Assembly (NCBI RefSeq): GCF_017573505.1
Contig: NZ_JAGEOJ010000005.1
Location: 1-64,000, forward strand
Direction of reading: 5' to 3'
DNA length: 64,000 bases
Source of the DNA: Actinomadura barringtoniae
GTDB lineage: Bacteria > Actinomycetota > Actinomycetes > Streptosporangiales > Streptosporangiaceae
Notes under the pieces: generated by a model
Seen by the model: the letters and a program-made list of their open reading frames with translations, nothing else
What the model was told of the DNA's origin: nothing
The model's database searches: none
Shown here: positions 1-8,314 of the stretch, piece after piece
Layout: every line of letters begins with the position of its first letter
How positions within the stretch are numbered: position 1 is the first letter of the stretch
Made by a program: the position numbers and the translations under genes

Positions 1-23
1 GCCTTGGGAACCCCCACGGGGTA

Positions 24-46
24 GGCGTACGTTATACGCGTACGCC
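24..46. promoter_or_regulatory. Inverted repeat, likely regulator operator
   Basis: An 8-bp perfect inverted repeat, GGCGTACG and CGTACGCC separated by 7 bases, lies about 20 bases before the first gene and just upstream of its AAGGAGG ribosome binding site. The size and symmetry fit a TetR-type operator. The regulator is not in the window; it may be encoded just off the left edge. Function is inferred from symmetry and position only. Confidence 0.45.
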
Positions 47-65
47 ATACACCTAAGGAGGGTCC

Positions 66-431
66 ATGGGCCTCACCACCGAACGCGACCTCACCGACTT
101 CCTGACCGCGTATCCGCACGACGTGATCCACGCCGAAGAAGGACCGGGCGCGGTGCTGGACCGCTACTTCGTGCCCGACTTCGCATGGCACGCCGACGGC
201 ATCGCGCTCGACCGGCAGCGCGTCATCGACCACACCCGCGCCGCACGGAAGAAGGGCACGGCAGCCGAGGTCGAGGTCCACACCGCCCTGGTCTCGGGCG
301 ACCGGGTGGCCGCCCACTACACGCTGGTCGCGACGGACAAGAAGACCGTGACCGTCGAGATCTTCATGGTCGGCCACCTGGCCCCCGACGGCCGGCTCGC
401 CCGCGTTCACCAGCTGGGCAAGTTCTCCTAG
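66..431 (+). CDS. NTF2-like (SnoaL-like) small protein
   Basis: A 121-residue cytoplasmic protein with the pattern of the SnoaL/NTF2-like fold: an N-terminal helical part, a buried segment DRYFVPDFAWHADG near residues 32-45, then beta strands ending in a conserved HQLGKFS tail. Members of this fold are polyketide cyclases, isomerases or ligand-binding proteins; no catalytic residues can be assigned here. The ATG follows a strong AAGGAGG site and an upstream palindrome, so it is probably regulated locally. Its TAG stop overlaps the stop of the converging TPR gene in a shared CTAG. Confidence 0.75.
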   Translation: MGLTTERDLTDFLTAYPHDVIHAEEGPGAVLDRYFVPDFAWHADGIALDRQRVIDHTRAARKKGTAAEVEVHTALVSGDRVAAHYTLVATDKKTVTVEIFMVGHLAPDGRLARVHQLGKFS

Positions 432-925
432 GCGTCGTCCTCGTCGTTCAGCATCCTGGCGTAGTTGGCCAGGGAGCGGTTGTAGCGGGGCAGGTGACGG
501 GAGAGCGCGCCCAAGGCGAGCGAAAGCCCCTCCCGTTCCCTGCCCGCATCCGCCAACGCGAGCGCCAGGAACGCATCGACCGCATCGTCCAGCTCGTCCG
601 ACCCCGCCTCACGCTCCGCGCTGAGCAGCGCGATGCTCTCCTCGATCTGCCCGAGGTTGCGAACCGTGCTCGCCAACTGGATCGTGGCCCGCCGCCGCTT
701 AGCCGCAGGCAGCCCACCGGCGAGGGCCACCCGATAAAGCGGCTCGGCCTGCCCCTCGGTTCCGATGGAGTCGTTCGCCGACGCCAGCTCGAACGCCGCC
801 AGCGGGTCACCCTCCGGCCGCTCCGAGACCAGCGCCTCCATCTTCTTCAGGAAGTCCGCGGGCTCATGCCGGTCGAACACGTCCCAAAGGTCGTCGACCC
901 GGCGCTGCCAGTTCTCATCACTCAT
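428..925 (-). CDS. Tetratricopeptide repeat protein
   Basis: A 165-residue alpha-helical protein, rich in Ala, Leu and Glu, whose regularly spaced helices (for example PLYRVALAGG and QIEESIALLSAER) fit TPR repeats of the small actinobacterial TPR_5 type. It lacks a signal peptide and is probably a cytoplasmic protein-interaction module. I chose the ATG at 925 (MSDENWQRR): the open frame continues upstream, but that part reads as low-quality Arg/Ser-rich sequence and would overlap the divergent gene at 963. The partner is unknown. Confidence 0.7.
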   Translation of the reverse strand: MSDENWQRRVDDLWDVFDRHEPADFLKKMEALVSERPEGDPLAAFELASANDSIGTEGQAEPLYRVALAGGLPAAKRRRATIQLASTVRNLGQIEESIALLSAEREAGSDELDDAVDAFLALALADAGREREGLSLALGALSRHLPRYNRSLANYARMLNDEDDA

Positions 926-962
926 GGCGCTCAAGATCCCATCACTCCCGGCCGGAGCGACG

Positions 963-1895
963 ATGCCCACCTTCCAGCACCACTTCCCGCTGCTCCTCCT
1001 GGAAGCCCGCCCCGACCTGCTCTGCGAGCTGTTAGCCCTGGCCGGAGTCCCCGTACCGGCCCACACGCGTCAACGCGAGGCGTCCCCCGACTTCACGATC
1101 GTCTTCTCCAAGTCCGGTCCGACGACCTCAGAGAAGCTGTCGCTCCTGGAACGCCGAGCGGACGGCCACGTCCTGCTGATCGACGGTGACCGCGCGGTGA
1201 TGTCGGCCGTGGTCGAGGTCCAGCGCACCGACGACGCCGGCAAGCCCGGTGCGATCCCCGTCTACCTCACGGTCGCCCGCGAACGCCACCACTGCCCCAC
1301 GCTGGTCCTGGTGATCTGCCTCGACCGAGCCGCGGCCCGTCGACTCAAGGAGCCCATCCCCGTCGGCCCATTCAACAGCGTGCAGGCCATCGTTCTCGGG
1401 CCCGACGAACTGGACCTGCCCCAGTACCCGTACCACCGGGCCTCGCCAGAGCGAGTGCTGCTCGCCGTGGCCTGCAGCCCCGACCGCATTCACCAACCGG
1501 AGGTCCGCGAAACCGTGCACAAGGCGCTCGAGCCCTTGGATACGCAGCGTATCCGTCTATACACTGACTGGCTGGCCGCCCTGGCCTTTGAGGTGGGCGG
1601 CCATCCCCTGGAGGAGATCATGGGTCAAGAAGCCCAGGAGTGCTACAGCTCCTACTTCCGCCGCATCTACGGCCAGTACGAGGACAAGGGACACAAGGCG
1701 GGCCATGCTGAGGGCCGCACCGAGGGCGTCGCGGTCGGCCTTGCCGAGGCGGTCCTCCAGATCCTGCACCACCGCGATCTGGCCGTCACCAACGCCGACC
1801 GGGTTCGCATCCTCGACAGCGACGACCAGCAGGAGCTCAAGACCTGGCTGGACCGCGCACTGACGGTCGAACAGGTCGAGGATCTGTTCGCCTGA
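963..1895 (+). CDS. Rpn-like PD-(D/E)XK nuclease family protein, copy 1
   Basis: A 310-residue protein that I place with the Rpn/transposase-like PD-(D/E)XK group, common in actinobacteria and mostly uncharacterised. The support is an ERRAD segment with Asp67, followed by the strand SAVVEVQ with Glu85 and Gln87, which resembles the D...E-x-Q core of that fold. A charged Gly/Glu/Arg stretch (GHAEGRTEGVAVG) and a C-terminal WLDRAL...VEDLFA tail follow. The same tail and core appear in the gene at 2392-3291, so the two are paralogues. The start at 963 is chosen because upstream codons lie inside the divergent TPR gene. DNA cleavage is a family inference, not shown. Confidence 0.6.
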   Translation: MPTFQHHFPLLLLEARPDLLCELLALAGVPVPAHTRQREASPDFTIVFSKSGPTTSEKLSLLERRADGHVLLIDGDRAVMSAVVEVQRTDDAGKPGAIPVYLTVARERHHCPTLVLVICLDRAAARRLKEPIPVGPFNSVQAIVLGPDELDLPQYPYHRASPERVLLAVACSPDRIHQPEVRETVHKALEPLDTQRIRLYTDWLAALAFEVGGHPLEEIMGQEAQECYSSYFRRIYGQYEDKGHKAGHAEGRTEGVAVGLAEAVLQILHHRDLAVTNADRVRILDSDDQQELKTWLDRALTVEQVEDLFA

Positions 1896-1907
1896 CGCAG
1901 TCGGGCG

Positions 1908-2132
1908 GTGGGAATGCGGGGAGCCGACCCACGGCACAAGCAAAGCCTCGACCGCCGCCGCAGCGCACGTGACATCGCGACCGAGCAGTTCATTGGTGCT
2001 CGAACGGAACTGTCGCCCGACCACGTCGATGCTCTCGCCGACCATCGGCATCCGCTCGGAGTAGACCCTGAGCAGTGGCCCATGCCGTTCCGCGACCCAG
2101 CCTTTACTGGACTACTGGAGGGACTTCGATGA
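1908..2132 (+). CDS. Possible small ORF coupled to DUF397 gene
   Basis: A 74-codon frame that I do not recognise. Its TGA overlaps the ATG of the DUF397 gene in an ATGA, the usual sign of translational coupling, and its C-terminus (PEQWPMPFRDPAFTGLLEGLR in part) reads like protein. DUF397 genes usually follow an XRE/DUF5753 regulator gene, so this could be a remnant of such a partner, but no helix-turn-helix remains. Starts at GTG 1908 or ATG 1914 lack a good ribosome site. It may be only a chance frame. Confidence 0.25.
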   Translation: MGMRGADPRHKQSLDRRRSARDIATEQFIGARTELSPDHVDALADHRHPLGVDPEQWPMPFRDPAFTGLLEGLR

Positions 2133-2386
2133 GACGCGCTCATTGGCGCAAGAGCAGCTACAGCGGAGGCGGAGGCGGCGACTGCGTAGAGATCGCGTCG
2201 TGGCGGAAGAGCAGCCACAGCGGCTCGGACGGCGGAGAGTGCATCGAGGTAGCGCCGCTCTCCCCGCACATCGCGGTGCGTGACTCCAAGGACCCGGACG
2301 GTCCGAAGCTGGTCTTCGACGCCGCCGACTGGCGTACGTTCACCCGCCGCATCAAGGCCGGCGCTCAGCCGCTCCCCACGGTCTGA
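2129..2386 (+). CDS. DUF397 protein with duplicated N-terminal motif
   Basis: An 85-residue DUF397 protein, a small actinobacterial family usually encoded next to XRE/DUF5753 regulators. The family signature W-RKSS-x-S-GG-C-(V/I)E occurs twice in a row: HWRKSSYSGGGGGDCVEIA at residues 4-22, then SWRKSSHSGSDGGECIEVA. Only the second copy is followed by the normal domain remainder (HIAVRDSKDP, then ADWRTFTRRIKAG). The ATG follows GGAGGG at a good distance. A head-to-tail DUF397 pair that lost the middle by recombination would explain this. No complete XRE partner is visible nearby. Confidence 0.8.
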   Translation: MRRAHWRKSSYSGGGGGDCVEIASWRKSSHSGSDGGECIEVAPLSPHIAVRDSKDPDGPKLVFDAADWRTFTRRIKAGAQPLPTV

Positions 2387-2391
2387 CGACC

Positions 2392-3291
2392 TCAGGCGAA
2401 CAGCTCGTCGAGCGTCTCGGCGGTCATGGCCCGGTCAAGCCAGGCTTCCAGGACCGCAAGGTCGGTACATTCCATGATCCGATCCCGCGCCGCCTCGGGT
2501 ACCTGAATATGACGCCGACCGAGTGCCCGCAGCACAGCACGGGCCAACACGGTCTGGGCCTCCGCGCGACCCTCAGCGCGACCTTCTGCGCGGCCCTCGG
2601 CGCGGATGGATGAGACGAACGGGCGAGCCTTGGCAGTCAACAGAGCCCTCCATTTCTGACGAGCACGGGTCCTACCGAGCGATCTCTCGGTGAACTCGGC
2701 GAGGTGACCGGCGGTCTCGACGTCGATGGTCCCCAACGCGGCGAACAGCGCTTCCAGTATCGCATCCGAGCTGCGAGACCTGCCGTGGATGAGGGCCGCC
2801 AGCACCGTGAACACGACGTTCTCGCACGCGGTGGCCAGGTCAGTGATCACTGGCGTGTTGTCCGGGCCGAGCACGAACGCACGAAAGGTGAGACAGGAGT
2901 GATCCGGTACACCGATCTCGATCGGCTCGCGAGCCCAGCGCGCCGTGCCCGCCCGCCTTGAGACAACGAGAAGGCTGACCTGGCACCCGTACTTGGTGTG
3001 CATGTAGGTCACATAGTGCGGCCAACTGCGACGCTTGTCCTCATCCCGCTTGTCCTGCGATTCGATGATCAAGATGTGTGAGCCCGGCTCACATTCGAGC
3101 ACGAGCGCGGTGTCGACGCGTCTCTCGATCGGCTGATGGTCGGTCACGTCACTGTTGATGACCGAGACCTTCTCGACGGCCGGGAGTTCCACGCCGAGGA
3201 CCCGCTGGATGGCGTACGCCGCCAGAGCACCATCTTTCTGGAAGATCTGGTGAAGTCCTTCATGCTGGGAGGTTGGCACGGACGGTGACAT
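2392..3291 (-). CDS. Rpn-like PD-(D/E)XK nuclease family protein, copy 2
   Basis: A 299-residue paralogue of the protein at 963-1895. Shared marks are ERRVD (Asp60), the strand HILIIESQ with Glu77 and Gln79, the AREPIEIG region after a TARW segment, and the tail AWLDRAMTAETLDELFA. Residues around 210-225 carry three EGRA repeats, a linker typical of Rpn-like proteins. It converges on the DUF397 gene with five bases between the stops. The start is uncertain: ATG 3291 follows AGGG closely, and an in-frame GTG lies at 3315. Nuclease function is inferred from the family. Confidence 0.6.
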   Translation of the reverse strand: MSPSVPTSQHEGLHQIFQKDGALAAYAIQRVLGVELPAVEKVSVINSDVTDHQPIERRVDTALVLECEPGSHILIIESQDKRDEDKRRSWPHYVTYMHTKYGCQVSLLVVSRRAGTARWAREPIEIGVPDHSCLTFRAFVLGPDNTPVITDLATACENVVFTVLAALIHGRSRSSDAILEALFAALGTIDVETAGHLAEFTERSLGRTRARQKWRALLTAKARPFVSSIRAEGRAEGRAEGRAEAQTVLARAVLRALGRRHIQVPEAARDRIMECTDLAVLEAWLDRAMTAETLDELFA

Positions 3292-3540
3292 TACCCTATG
3301 TGACGACCTTGTCACCCCATTACCGAACGTGGGTCTGGACGCACATCGCCAGTCTTGGCCCAGCCTCAGTCAGCCGCACTGACCAACAGACTGCCCTCGC
3401 CGAGGCCGAGGACCCGGCTGGTATGGCCGTTCCCCACAGCGCGACGACCTCAGCCGAACAGAAGACCCTCGATCCGTTCAGGCAAAGACCCCGGCGCTGA
3501 GAGGTCAACCCGTTACGCTCCGCAGGGATCGGAGGACCAC

Positions 3541-4057
3541 ATGTTCATACCGGTCGTCGCCGCGCTCCCTCATGTCCGTGATCTGGAGCGGGTGATGGAA
3601 CGGCATCTATACAGGACGAGGTCGGGGCGCAGGAACCCGAACGGCAAGACCGACGGCTGGTACGTGGGCGCCGACTTCTGCCGCTATTTCAAGCCGGTCG
3701 ATCCCAACGCACCTGACCTGATCCAGCCAGGCGAACTCTGCAAGGGCCTGGCCTCAAAGCGCATGCCCGTGCATCCGCGATTGGGTCGATGGCGGCCCCA
3801 AGCGGCGTCTCGACCTGACCGGCCAGCGTGAGGTCATGGCCCAACGCATGCAGCAGTGGATCTGCGGCGCTCCAGCGAGTGTGCGCGAGGCAAGCCAGGA
3901 GGCGCTCGTCGGACTCGTCACCCTCGAAGGTGAGTTCTGGGGGGTGGACGATGAACCGTTCCTGCGCCATAGGAAGGCCTACCTCGATCAAGCGAACGCC
4001 TATCTGGACGCTCTGGATGACGACGCCTGGCTCGTCATCCTCTCGGTTCACTGGTAG
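3541..4057 (+). pseudogene. Frameshifted hypothetical gene
   Basis: A GGAGGA site precedes ATG 3541. The frame runs well through YVGADFCRYFKPVDP to KRMPVH, then turns into Arg/Pro-rich nonsense and stops at 3831. The +1 frame continues as protein-like sequence, RDWVDGGPKRRLDLTGQRE, then through MQQWICGAP to LVILSVHW and a stop at 4057. Removing one C of the CC at about 3774-3775 would restore a single protein of about 171 residues. I do not recognise the family. This is either a recent inactivating frameshift or a sequencing error; no slippery site or stimulatory structure is evident. Confidence 0.6.
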
Positions 4058-4077
4058 CAGGCCGCGGAAGTCAATCG

Positions 4078-4677
4078 TCATCGCTCCGGCTGTCCGGGCC
4101 TCATCGTCAGTTTCGGGTTGGAGTTGTACGGGCCTTGCAGACTGACGGCATCACCGCCGTTGACCAGGCCCGGATCACAGTCCGCGTCGGCCGTGTTCAC
4201 TACCAGGTCGCCCCCACCCAGGGTGAGGATCCCGGTGATGTTGCTGTACGACAGGTCGATCGTCCCCGCGCCACCGCCGGGCCCGCTGATGGTCGCATCG
4301 CATTCGTCGCTTCCATGCAGGGTTGCCTTGACGCCGGTGAACTCGCCTCTGACGCTGTCGCTCGTGGAGTCGTAGCTCGACATCCAGAACCCCCAGGGAA
4401 CGCTGACGCTGATCGTGAAAGTGATGCCGGCCGGACCTTCGCAGCCGTTGAAGTCAGCACCGTTGATCACGAGGTCATTGCCGGCCTGGCCTCTCAGTAC
4501 GGATGAGCAGCCGATATCCGAGCCGGTCAGCGCGTCCACCAACGACACTCGCGCGGCGCTGAACGTCACCGGCCCGACCGGCGTGATCTGGAGGTCTTGA
4601 GCGGCACTGGCGTTCAGCACGGGCAGGCAAGCGACCAGAGCCGGAACCGCGAGCAGCCCCTTCATCGTGGTCCGCAT
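4078..4677 (-). CDS. Secreted four-cysteine protein A
   Basis: A 199-residue protein with a Sec signal peptide (MRTTMKGLLAVPALVACLPV, cleavage near ASA-AQ). The mature part is strand-rich and low in charge. It aligns by eye with the proteins at 4707-5300 and 8372-9043: a first Cys (IGCSS), a second in GCEGPAGITF, an aromatic turn (WGFWMSSYDS), VKATLHGSDEC followed by SGPGGG, and a fourth Cys in DCDPGLVNGGD. Two disulfides in a beta-sandwich are plausible. The ATG follows GGGAG. It is the last gene of the secreted cluster. No function is known to me. Confidence 0.75.
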   Translation of the reverse strand: MRTTMKGLLAVPALVACLPVLNASAAQDLQITPVGPVTFSAARVSLVDALTGSDIGCSSVLRGQAGNDLVINGADFNGCEGPAGITFTISVSVPWGFWMSSYDSTSDSVRGEFTGVKATLHGSDECDATISGPGGGAGTIDLSYSNITGILTLGGGDLVVNTADADCDPGLVNGGDAVSLQGPYNSNPKLTMRPGQPER

Positions 4678-4706
4678 CGTTTCTCCCTTCGTGGACGGGC
4701 GATACG

Positions 4707-5300
4707 TCAGGGACTGGTGATCGTCTGGCGCGGGGTGATGGGCAGGCTTGTGGAGAAGGAGAACTTGTCGCCGGTGGCGATGGTGTCGGCGGAGCAGGCG
4801 AAGTTGGTGAACGTGGCCTGGAGGGTGTCGCCGTTGACGGAGAGGGAGCCGTCGGAGTTGGCGTGGCGGGCGGCGGCGGTGCCAGGGCCTCCGTCGGGAG
4901 CGGTGATGTCGGTCTTGCAGCCGTTGCTCGCCTCGGCGGTGAGCTGGACGTAGGTGAGCGCGCCGTTGGTGGTGCCCGCGTCGTAGCCCTCGGCATTGAA
5001 GACCCACTGGAAGTCGCTGGCGGGGGTGACCGTGTAGGTGCCGCCCGGGCCGGTGCAGCCTGTGAACGTCACCGTGGGGAAGGTGAGGAGCCACTGGCCC
5101 TGCTGGTTCGCACCAGACTCGGCGGAGCCGGTGACGTCCATGGACTGGCACGAGATGGTCCAGCCGCGGGTGACGTTCTTGATGTCGACCGAGGCGGCGG
5201 CGGTGAAGGAGCCTCCAGGGGAAACCGTCCAGGTCGGGTCCTGGGCGGTGGGTGACAGGGCTGTTATGGCGGCGGTCATCAAAGAGAGGGTCTTGAGCAT
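4707..5300 (-). CDS. Secreted four-cysteine protein B
   Basis: A 197-residue exported protein with a short signal peptide (MLKTLSLMTAAITALSPTAQ). The mature region carries the same order of marks as proteins A and C: SCQSMDVTG, GCTGPGGTYTV, WVFNAEGYDAGTTNG, NGCKTDITAPDGG, a fourth Cys in FACSADT, and the terminal P-x-x-T-I-T-S-P. It is the most diverged of the three. A GGGGCCGTGTCC hairpin lies directly upstream, between this gene and the 260-residue protein gene, so its expression may be uncoupled from upstream genes. Function unknown. Confidence 0.72.
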   Translation of the reverse strand: MLKTLSLMTAAITALSPTAQDPTWTVSPGGSFTAAASVDIKNVTRGWTISCQSMDVTGSAESGANQQGQWLLTFPTVTFTGCTGPGGTYTVTPASDFQWVFNAEGYDAGTTNGALTYVQLTAEASNGCKTDITAPDGGPGTAAARHANSDGSLSVNGDTLQATFTNFACSADTIATGDKFSFSTSLPITPRQTITSP

Positions 5301-5318
5301 CGGGAGCCCCTTCTCAGA

Positions 5319-5344
5319 GGGGCCGTGTCCTGGGACACGGCCCC
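5319..5344. terminator. GGCCGTGTCC hairpin, terminator or attenuator
   Basis: A 12-bp perfect inverted repeat, GGGGCCGTGTCC and GGACACGGCCCC, separated by two bases. It lies between the stop of the 260-residue protein gene and the start of the next gene on the minus strand. There is no T-run, as is common for actinobacterial hairpin terminators. The stem core recurs in a second hairpin at 8315-8352. Confidence 0.6.
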
Positions 5345-5355
5345 CGTCGCGCTGG

Positions 5356-6138
5356 TTACGGCATCTTGGAGTAGGCCACGCTGCCGATGAACTCCTTGAA
5401 GATCATGGTGTTCTTGCCCGCGGCCGAGGGGGTGCCGGCCTGGGAGTTGATGATGGTGTCGAGCAGGCCGCCGTTGATCAGGCCACAGCCGTTCGCGCCC
5501 GGGGCCCTGAACGAGTTCTCGACGTGCGTGCCCTGGCGGACCGTCACCGGGCCCTGGGTGCCGACCACGCGGACCTTCTCACCGGTGATCGGGGTGTTGG
5601 GCGCGGGCGGGGCGGTGGTGCCGGTGATCAGGTTGAGGTTGATCGCGTCGGAGTTGCTGCCGATGTGGCAGTCCACCGGAAGCACCCTGCCCTGGAGGCG
5701 GACCTTCAGGGCGGTGTTGATGGAGAAGTTGGTGCCGGGCGGGGTCTCCCACTTGCCCGCGTATTCGGGCGTGGCATAGACGGCGGTGAGGAGCGGGTCT
5801 CCGAAGACGCCCTCGATCAGCATTGGCTCGGCGCGGAGCTTGCCGAACACTGTCTCGGGCCGCTGCGTGGTGTTGTTCCAGAGCGAGGCATAGGTGATCT
5901 TGATCGGCTTCTCGATCGCCTTGTCGACCTTGCCGAGCTGGAACTTTCCACCCACGACGACCACGTTGAAGCACTGGGATTGGTTGGGGTCGTAGTTCGC
6001 CGAGAGCGTCGGGCAGTCGGAGAAGTCGAACGTGGGGGTGTCGGGCGGCAGTTCCGCCGGCGCCGCCTGCGCGGCGGTCAGCGGCGCCAGCGCCAGCAGG
6101 GCGGCAACGCCGGGAATCGCCAGTCTGGTGACCTTCAC
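5356..6138 (-). CDS. Secreted protein resembling middle domain of its neighbour
   Basis: A 260-residue protein with a clear signal peptide (MKVTRLAIPGVAALLALAPL, cleavage after AQA). Four mature cysteines are visible: DCPTL, QCFNV, DCHIGSN and NGCGL. The stretch DCHIGSNSDAINLNLITG and the later PGANGCG...LLDTIINS match, by eye, the middle part of the 707-residue protein encoded just upstream (SHCGTSPTQLNIYTLTG and PAFSGCG...LSPLLTASISG). It probably acts outside the cell in the same process as that protein. No enzyme motif is seen. Confidence 0.72.
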   Translation of the reverse strand: MKVTRLAIPGVAALLALAPLTAAQAAPAELPPDTPTFDFSDCPTLSANYDPNQSQCFNVVVVGGKFQLGKVDKAIEKPIKITYASLWNNTTQRPETVFGKLRAEPMLIEGVFGDPLLTAVYATPEYAGKWETPPGTNFSINTALKVRLQGRVLPVDCHIGSNSDAINLNLITGTTAPPAPNTPITGEKVRVVGTQGPVTVRQGTHVENSFRAPGANGCGLINGGLLDTIINSQAGTPSAAGKNTMIFKEFIGSVAYSKMP

Positions 6139-6163
6139 ATGCGATCCTTTCGTGGGGTGGATA

Positions 6164-8287
6164 TCAGGGGATGGATATTTCCTGGTTGGGCGGGAAAGCG
6201 AATCCCTTGTCGAACGCGACCGCGTAGCGCCCGATGGGGAAGCCGGGAACCTTTTGACAGCCGGCCGTGGTACCGAACGTCACATACAGCGCCGCATTGG
6301 GGAGGACGTTGAGCATGCGCTGCTCAGTGTTGTAGGCCGTGCTCATCAAACCCGGAACTTCAATTGTCCCCGCCGGGGTCGTGTTGTTGTTCTGGCCGAA
6401 TCGGAGGCGGCATTTGAGACCGTCGAAGTCACCGTCGACACTGAACAGAATGCCTTGGATCGATGAGGTGAGAGTTCCATCCGCTGCCTTTGACGTAAAG
6501 CTCAGACTCCAGCCAGAGTCGGTATCGGCAGTGACCGCCACCGGCGACTCGAACGTGCCGTGCCGGTAGCGACAACCGGAGGCTGCGACCTTGGAGATGT
6601 CCGCGAACGGATAGCGGCCGAGCCAGTGCCCTGTTGGCAGTTTCATGTTCAGGCTCATCGAGTCGCATCGGATCTCAGCCCCCGCGCCCTTGATCAAAAT
6701 GCCTTGGGCGGTCACCTGCACCGGGCCGCCGGGCTTCACGGTGACGGTGATCGGCTCGCGCGGTATGTCGCAGCTTCCCGGCCGCACCGTTGAGAACTGG
6801 CACCACGGCGCCGCCTCGAGCTGGACCGCATTATCGCTACCCGAGATACTCGCGGTCAGAAGCGGGCTTAGATCCTCTCCAATCCCACAACCGGAGAAGG
6901 CCGGCAGGCCGACGTTGGCTGTGACCGTGCTGCCCTGGGTCAGGTCGACGCGCTGTCCCAGCTTTCCGGTGAGCGTATAGATGTTGAGTTGCGTCGGGGA
7001 GGTGCCGCAATGCGAACCGAGTTGGACGGGGGTTCCGTTCACCGAAGTCTCTCCGGCTCGGACCGAAACAAATGCCGATCCCCAGGTTTCCTCGGGCCGT
7101 CCCTCAGGAAGCGGGGCACCGCCAATGCCTGACGCAATATCACTCCGCAGGTTACCGGTCAGGAGGGAGCCTTTATAAGGCGCTGGAGGCCTCACTTGCT
7201 CCATCGTCGCCGTCGCCATTGTCGGCATGAAGCCAAACCCCAGGAGCGTTGCCTTGGAAGGCGTCGTATCCGTGATGAAATAGCCCTGTTGCTGCTGGTA
7301 GTTCTCTTTGCGGTTCTGGGGGCTGATATTGACGACTCCCCGCCGCAGGAGAGTCTCCGCACCGATCGGATTGGCGCCGCCAAGTTTTTTTACGTTCGCA
7401 AATCCACTGGCCCGAATACAGAACGGGATTCCCCCTCTGACGTTGGCCTGCGGGTCGTTCATTGGGATATTGGGCGGCGGATGCTTCTTTTGGTCGAAGA
7501 TCTCGTGCAGACGAGCGTCGTCATTGAAGTCGTACCGGGGATCCGTGCTCGTTGCGGGGATCTCCTTGCACTCCCAGCTGCGCTCGGGAGCGGCCGCTCC
7601 GGGCTTCGAGGTATCGCCCGGGACCAAGGGCGCCACTGCCTTCTTGGTGCCGCTGCCGCGCACGCCGACCGAACCGACGATCGTCTCGCCCGCAGCCACG
7701 CAACGCACCTGGTCGGCTGACACGCCACCGGCTCGCTGCAGGGTGAGCTGCTCTCCGACCAGAGTGAGGGGGCCTGGGGAAGACGGGGTGATGGCCGGTA
7801 GCCGGCCCGAGCCCGCGAGGGGCACCTTCTGGCGTGCGCCGTCCGAAGCGTTCGCCCCATTCAGTGCGAACGAGGGCCACGCAATGGCCATGGCCTGGCC
7901 GTCCTGGAGCGCGGTGATACCCAGCCGTGCCGTCATGGTCAGGTCGGGTGAAGGGGCGCCGGGCCCCGATGACCCATCTGCACCCGGCGCGGAGGACGAT
8001 CGGCCGCCCCCCGCCGCTGAGCCTGCGAGGTCTGCTGCCATCTCCGCGGGAAGGACCACGCTCATGCGCAGCCGGCCCAACGAGATGGCCCTGCCGACCG
8101 TGCCACGGGTGGGCATGGAGGCCGACAGCCGAAGGCGTATTTCGTGCGTCGCCGAGGATGTGGTGCAGACGTACGGCAGATCCGCCTTGATGTCCGCGAT
8201 CGCGGGCGGAACGGCGACGACCAGGCCGGTGCCGATGGCTAGTCCGGCCAGGGCCGCAGTCCAGGCGACGTTCCGCCATGTCCACAT
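6164..8287 (-). CDS. Large secreted DUF6801-like multidomain protein
   Basis: A 707-residue exported protein; the ATG at 8287 follows GGAGA and begins an anchor-like signal (AWTAALAGLAIGTGLVVAV, then AIADI). Residues about 32-200 (IKADLPYVCTT, then alternating strands) resemble the DUF6801 pattern of actinobacterial secreted proteins; that label is from memory. Residues about 250-500 resemble the separate 260-residue protein. The C-terminal 200 residues, with Cys in IRCDS, SGCRY, LKCRL and AGCQK and the end FPPNQEISIP, resemble small proteins A-C. The composite suggests the five products work together at the cell surface. Confidence 0.7.
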   Translation of the reverse strand: MWTWRNVAWTAALAGLAIGTGLVVAVPPAIADIKADLPYVCTTSSATHEIRLRLSASMPTRGTVGRAISLGRLRMSVVLPAEMAADLAGSAAGGGRSSSAPGADGSSGPGAPSPDLTMTARLGITALQDGQAMAIAWPSFALNGANASDGARQKVPLAGSGRLPAITPSSPGPLTLVGEQLTLQRAGGVSADQVRCVAAGETIVGSVGVRGSGTKKAVAPLVPGDTSKPGAAAPERSWECKEIPATSTDPRYDFNDDARLHEIFDQKKHPPPNIPMNDPQANVRGGIPFCIRASGFANVKKLGGANPIGAETLLRRGVVNISPQNRKENYQQQQGYFITDTTPSKATLLGFGFMPTMATATMEQVRPPAPYKGSLLTGNLRSDIASGIGGAPLPEGRPEETWGSAFVSVRAGETSVNGTPVQLGSHCGTSPTQLNIYTLTGKLGQRVDLTQGSTVTANVGLPAFSGCGIGEDLSPLLTASISGSDNAVQLEAAPWCQFSTVRPGSCDIPREPITVTVKPGGPVQVTAQGILIKGAGAEIRCDSMSLNMKLPTGHWLGRYPFADISKVAASGCRYRHGTFESPVAVTADTDSGWSLSFTSKAADGTLTSSIQGILFSVDGDFDGLKCRLRFGQNNNTTPAGTIEVPGLMSTAYNTEQRMLNVLPNAALYVTFGTTAGCQKVPGFPIGRYAVAFDKGFAFPPNQEISIP

Positions 8288-8314
8288 CGTTCGGGTCTCC
8301 TTTGGCGTCGGGTA

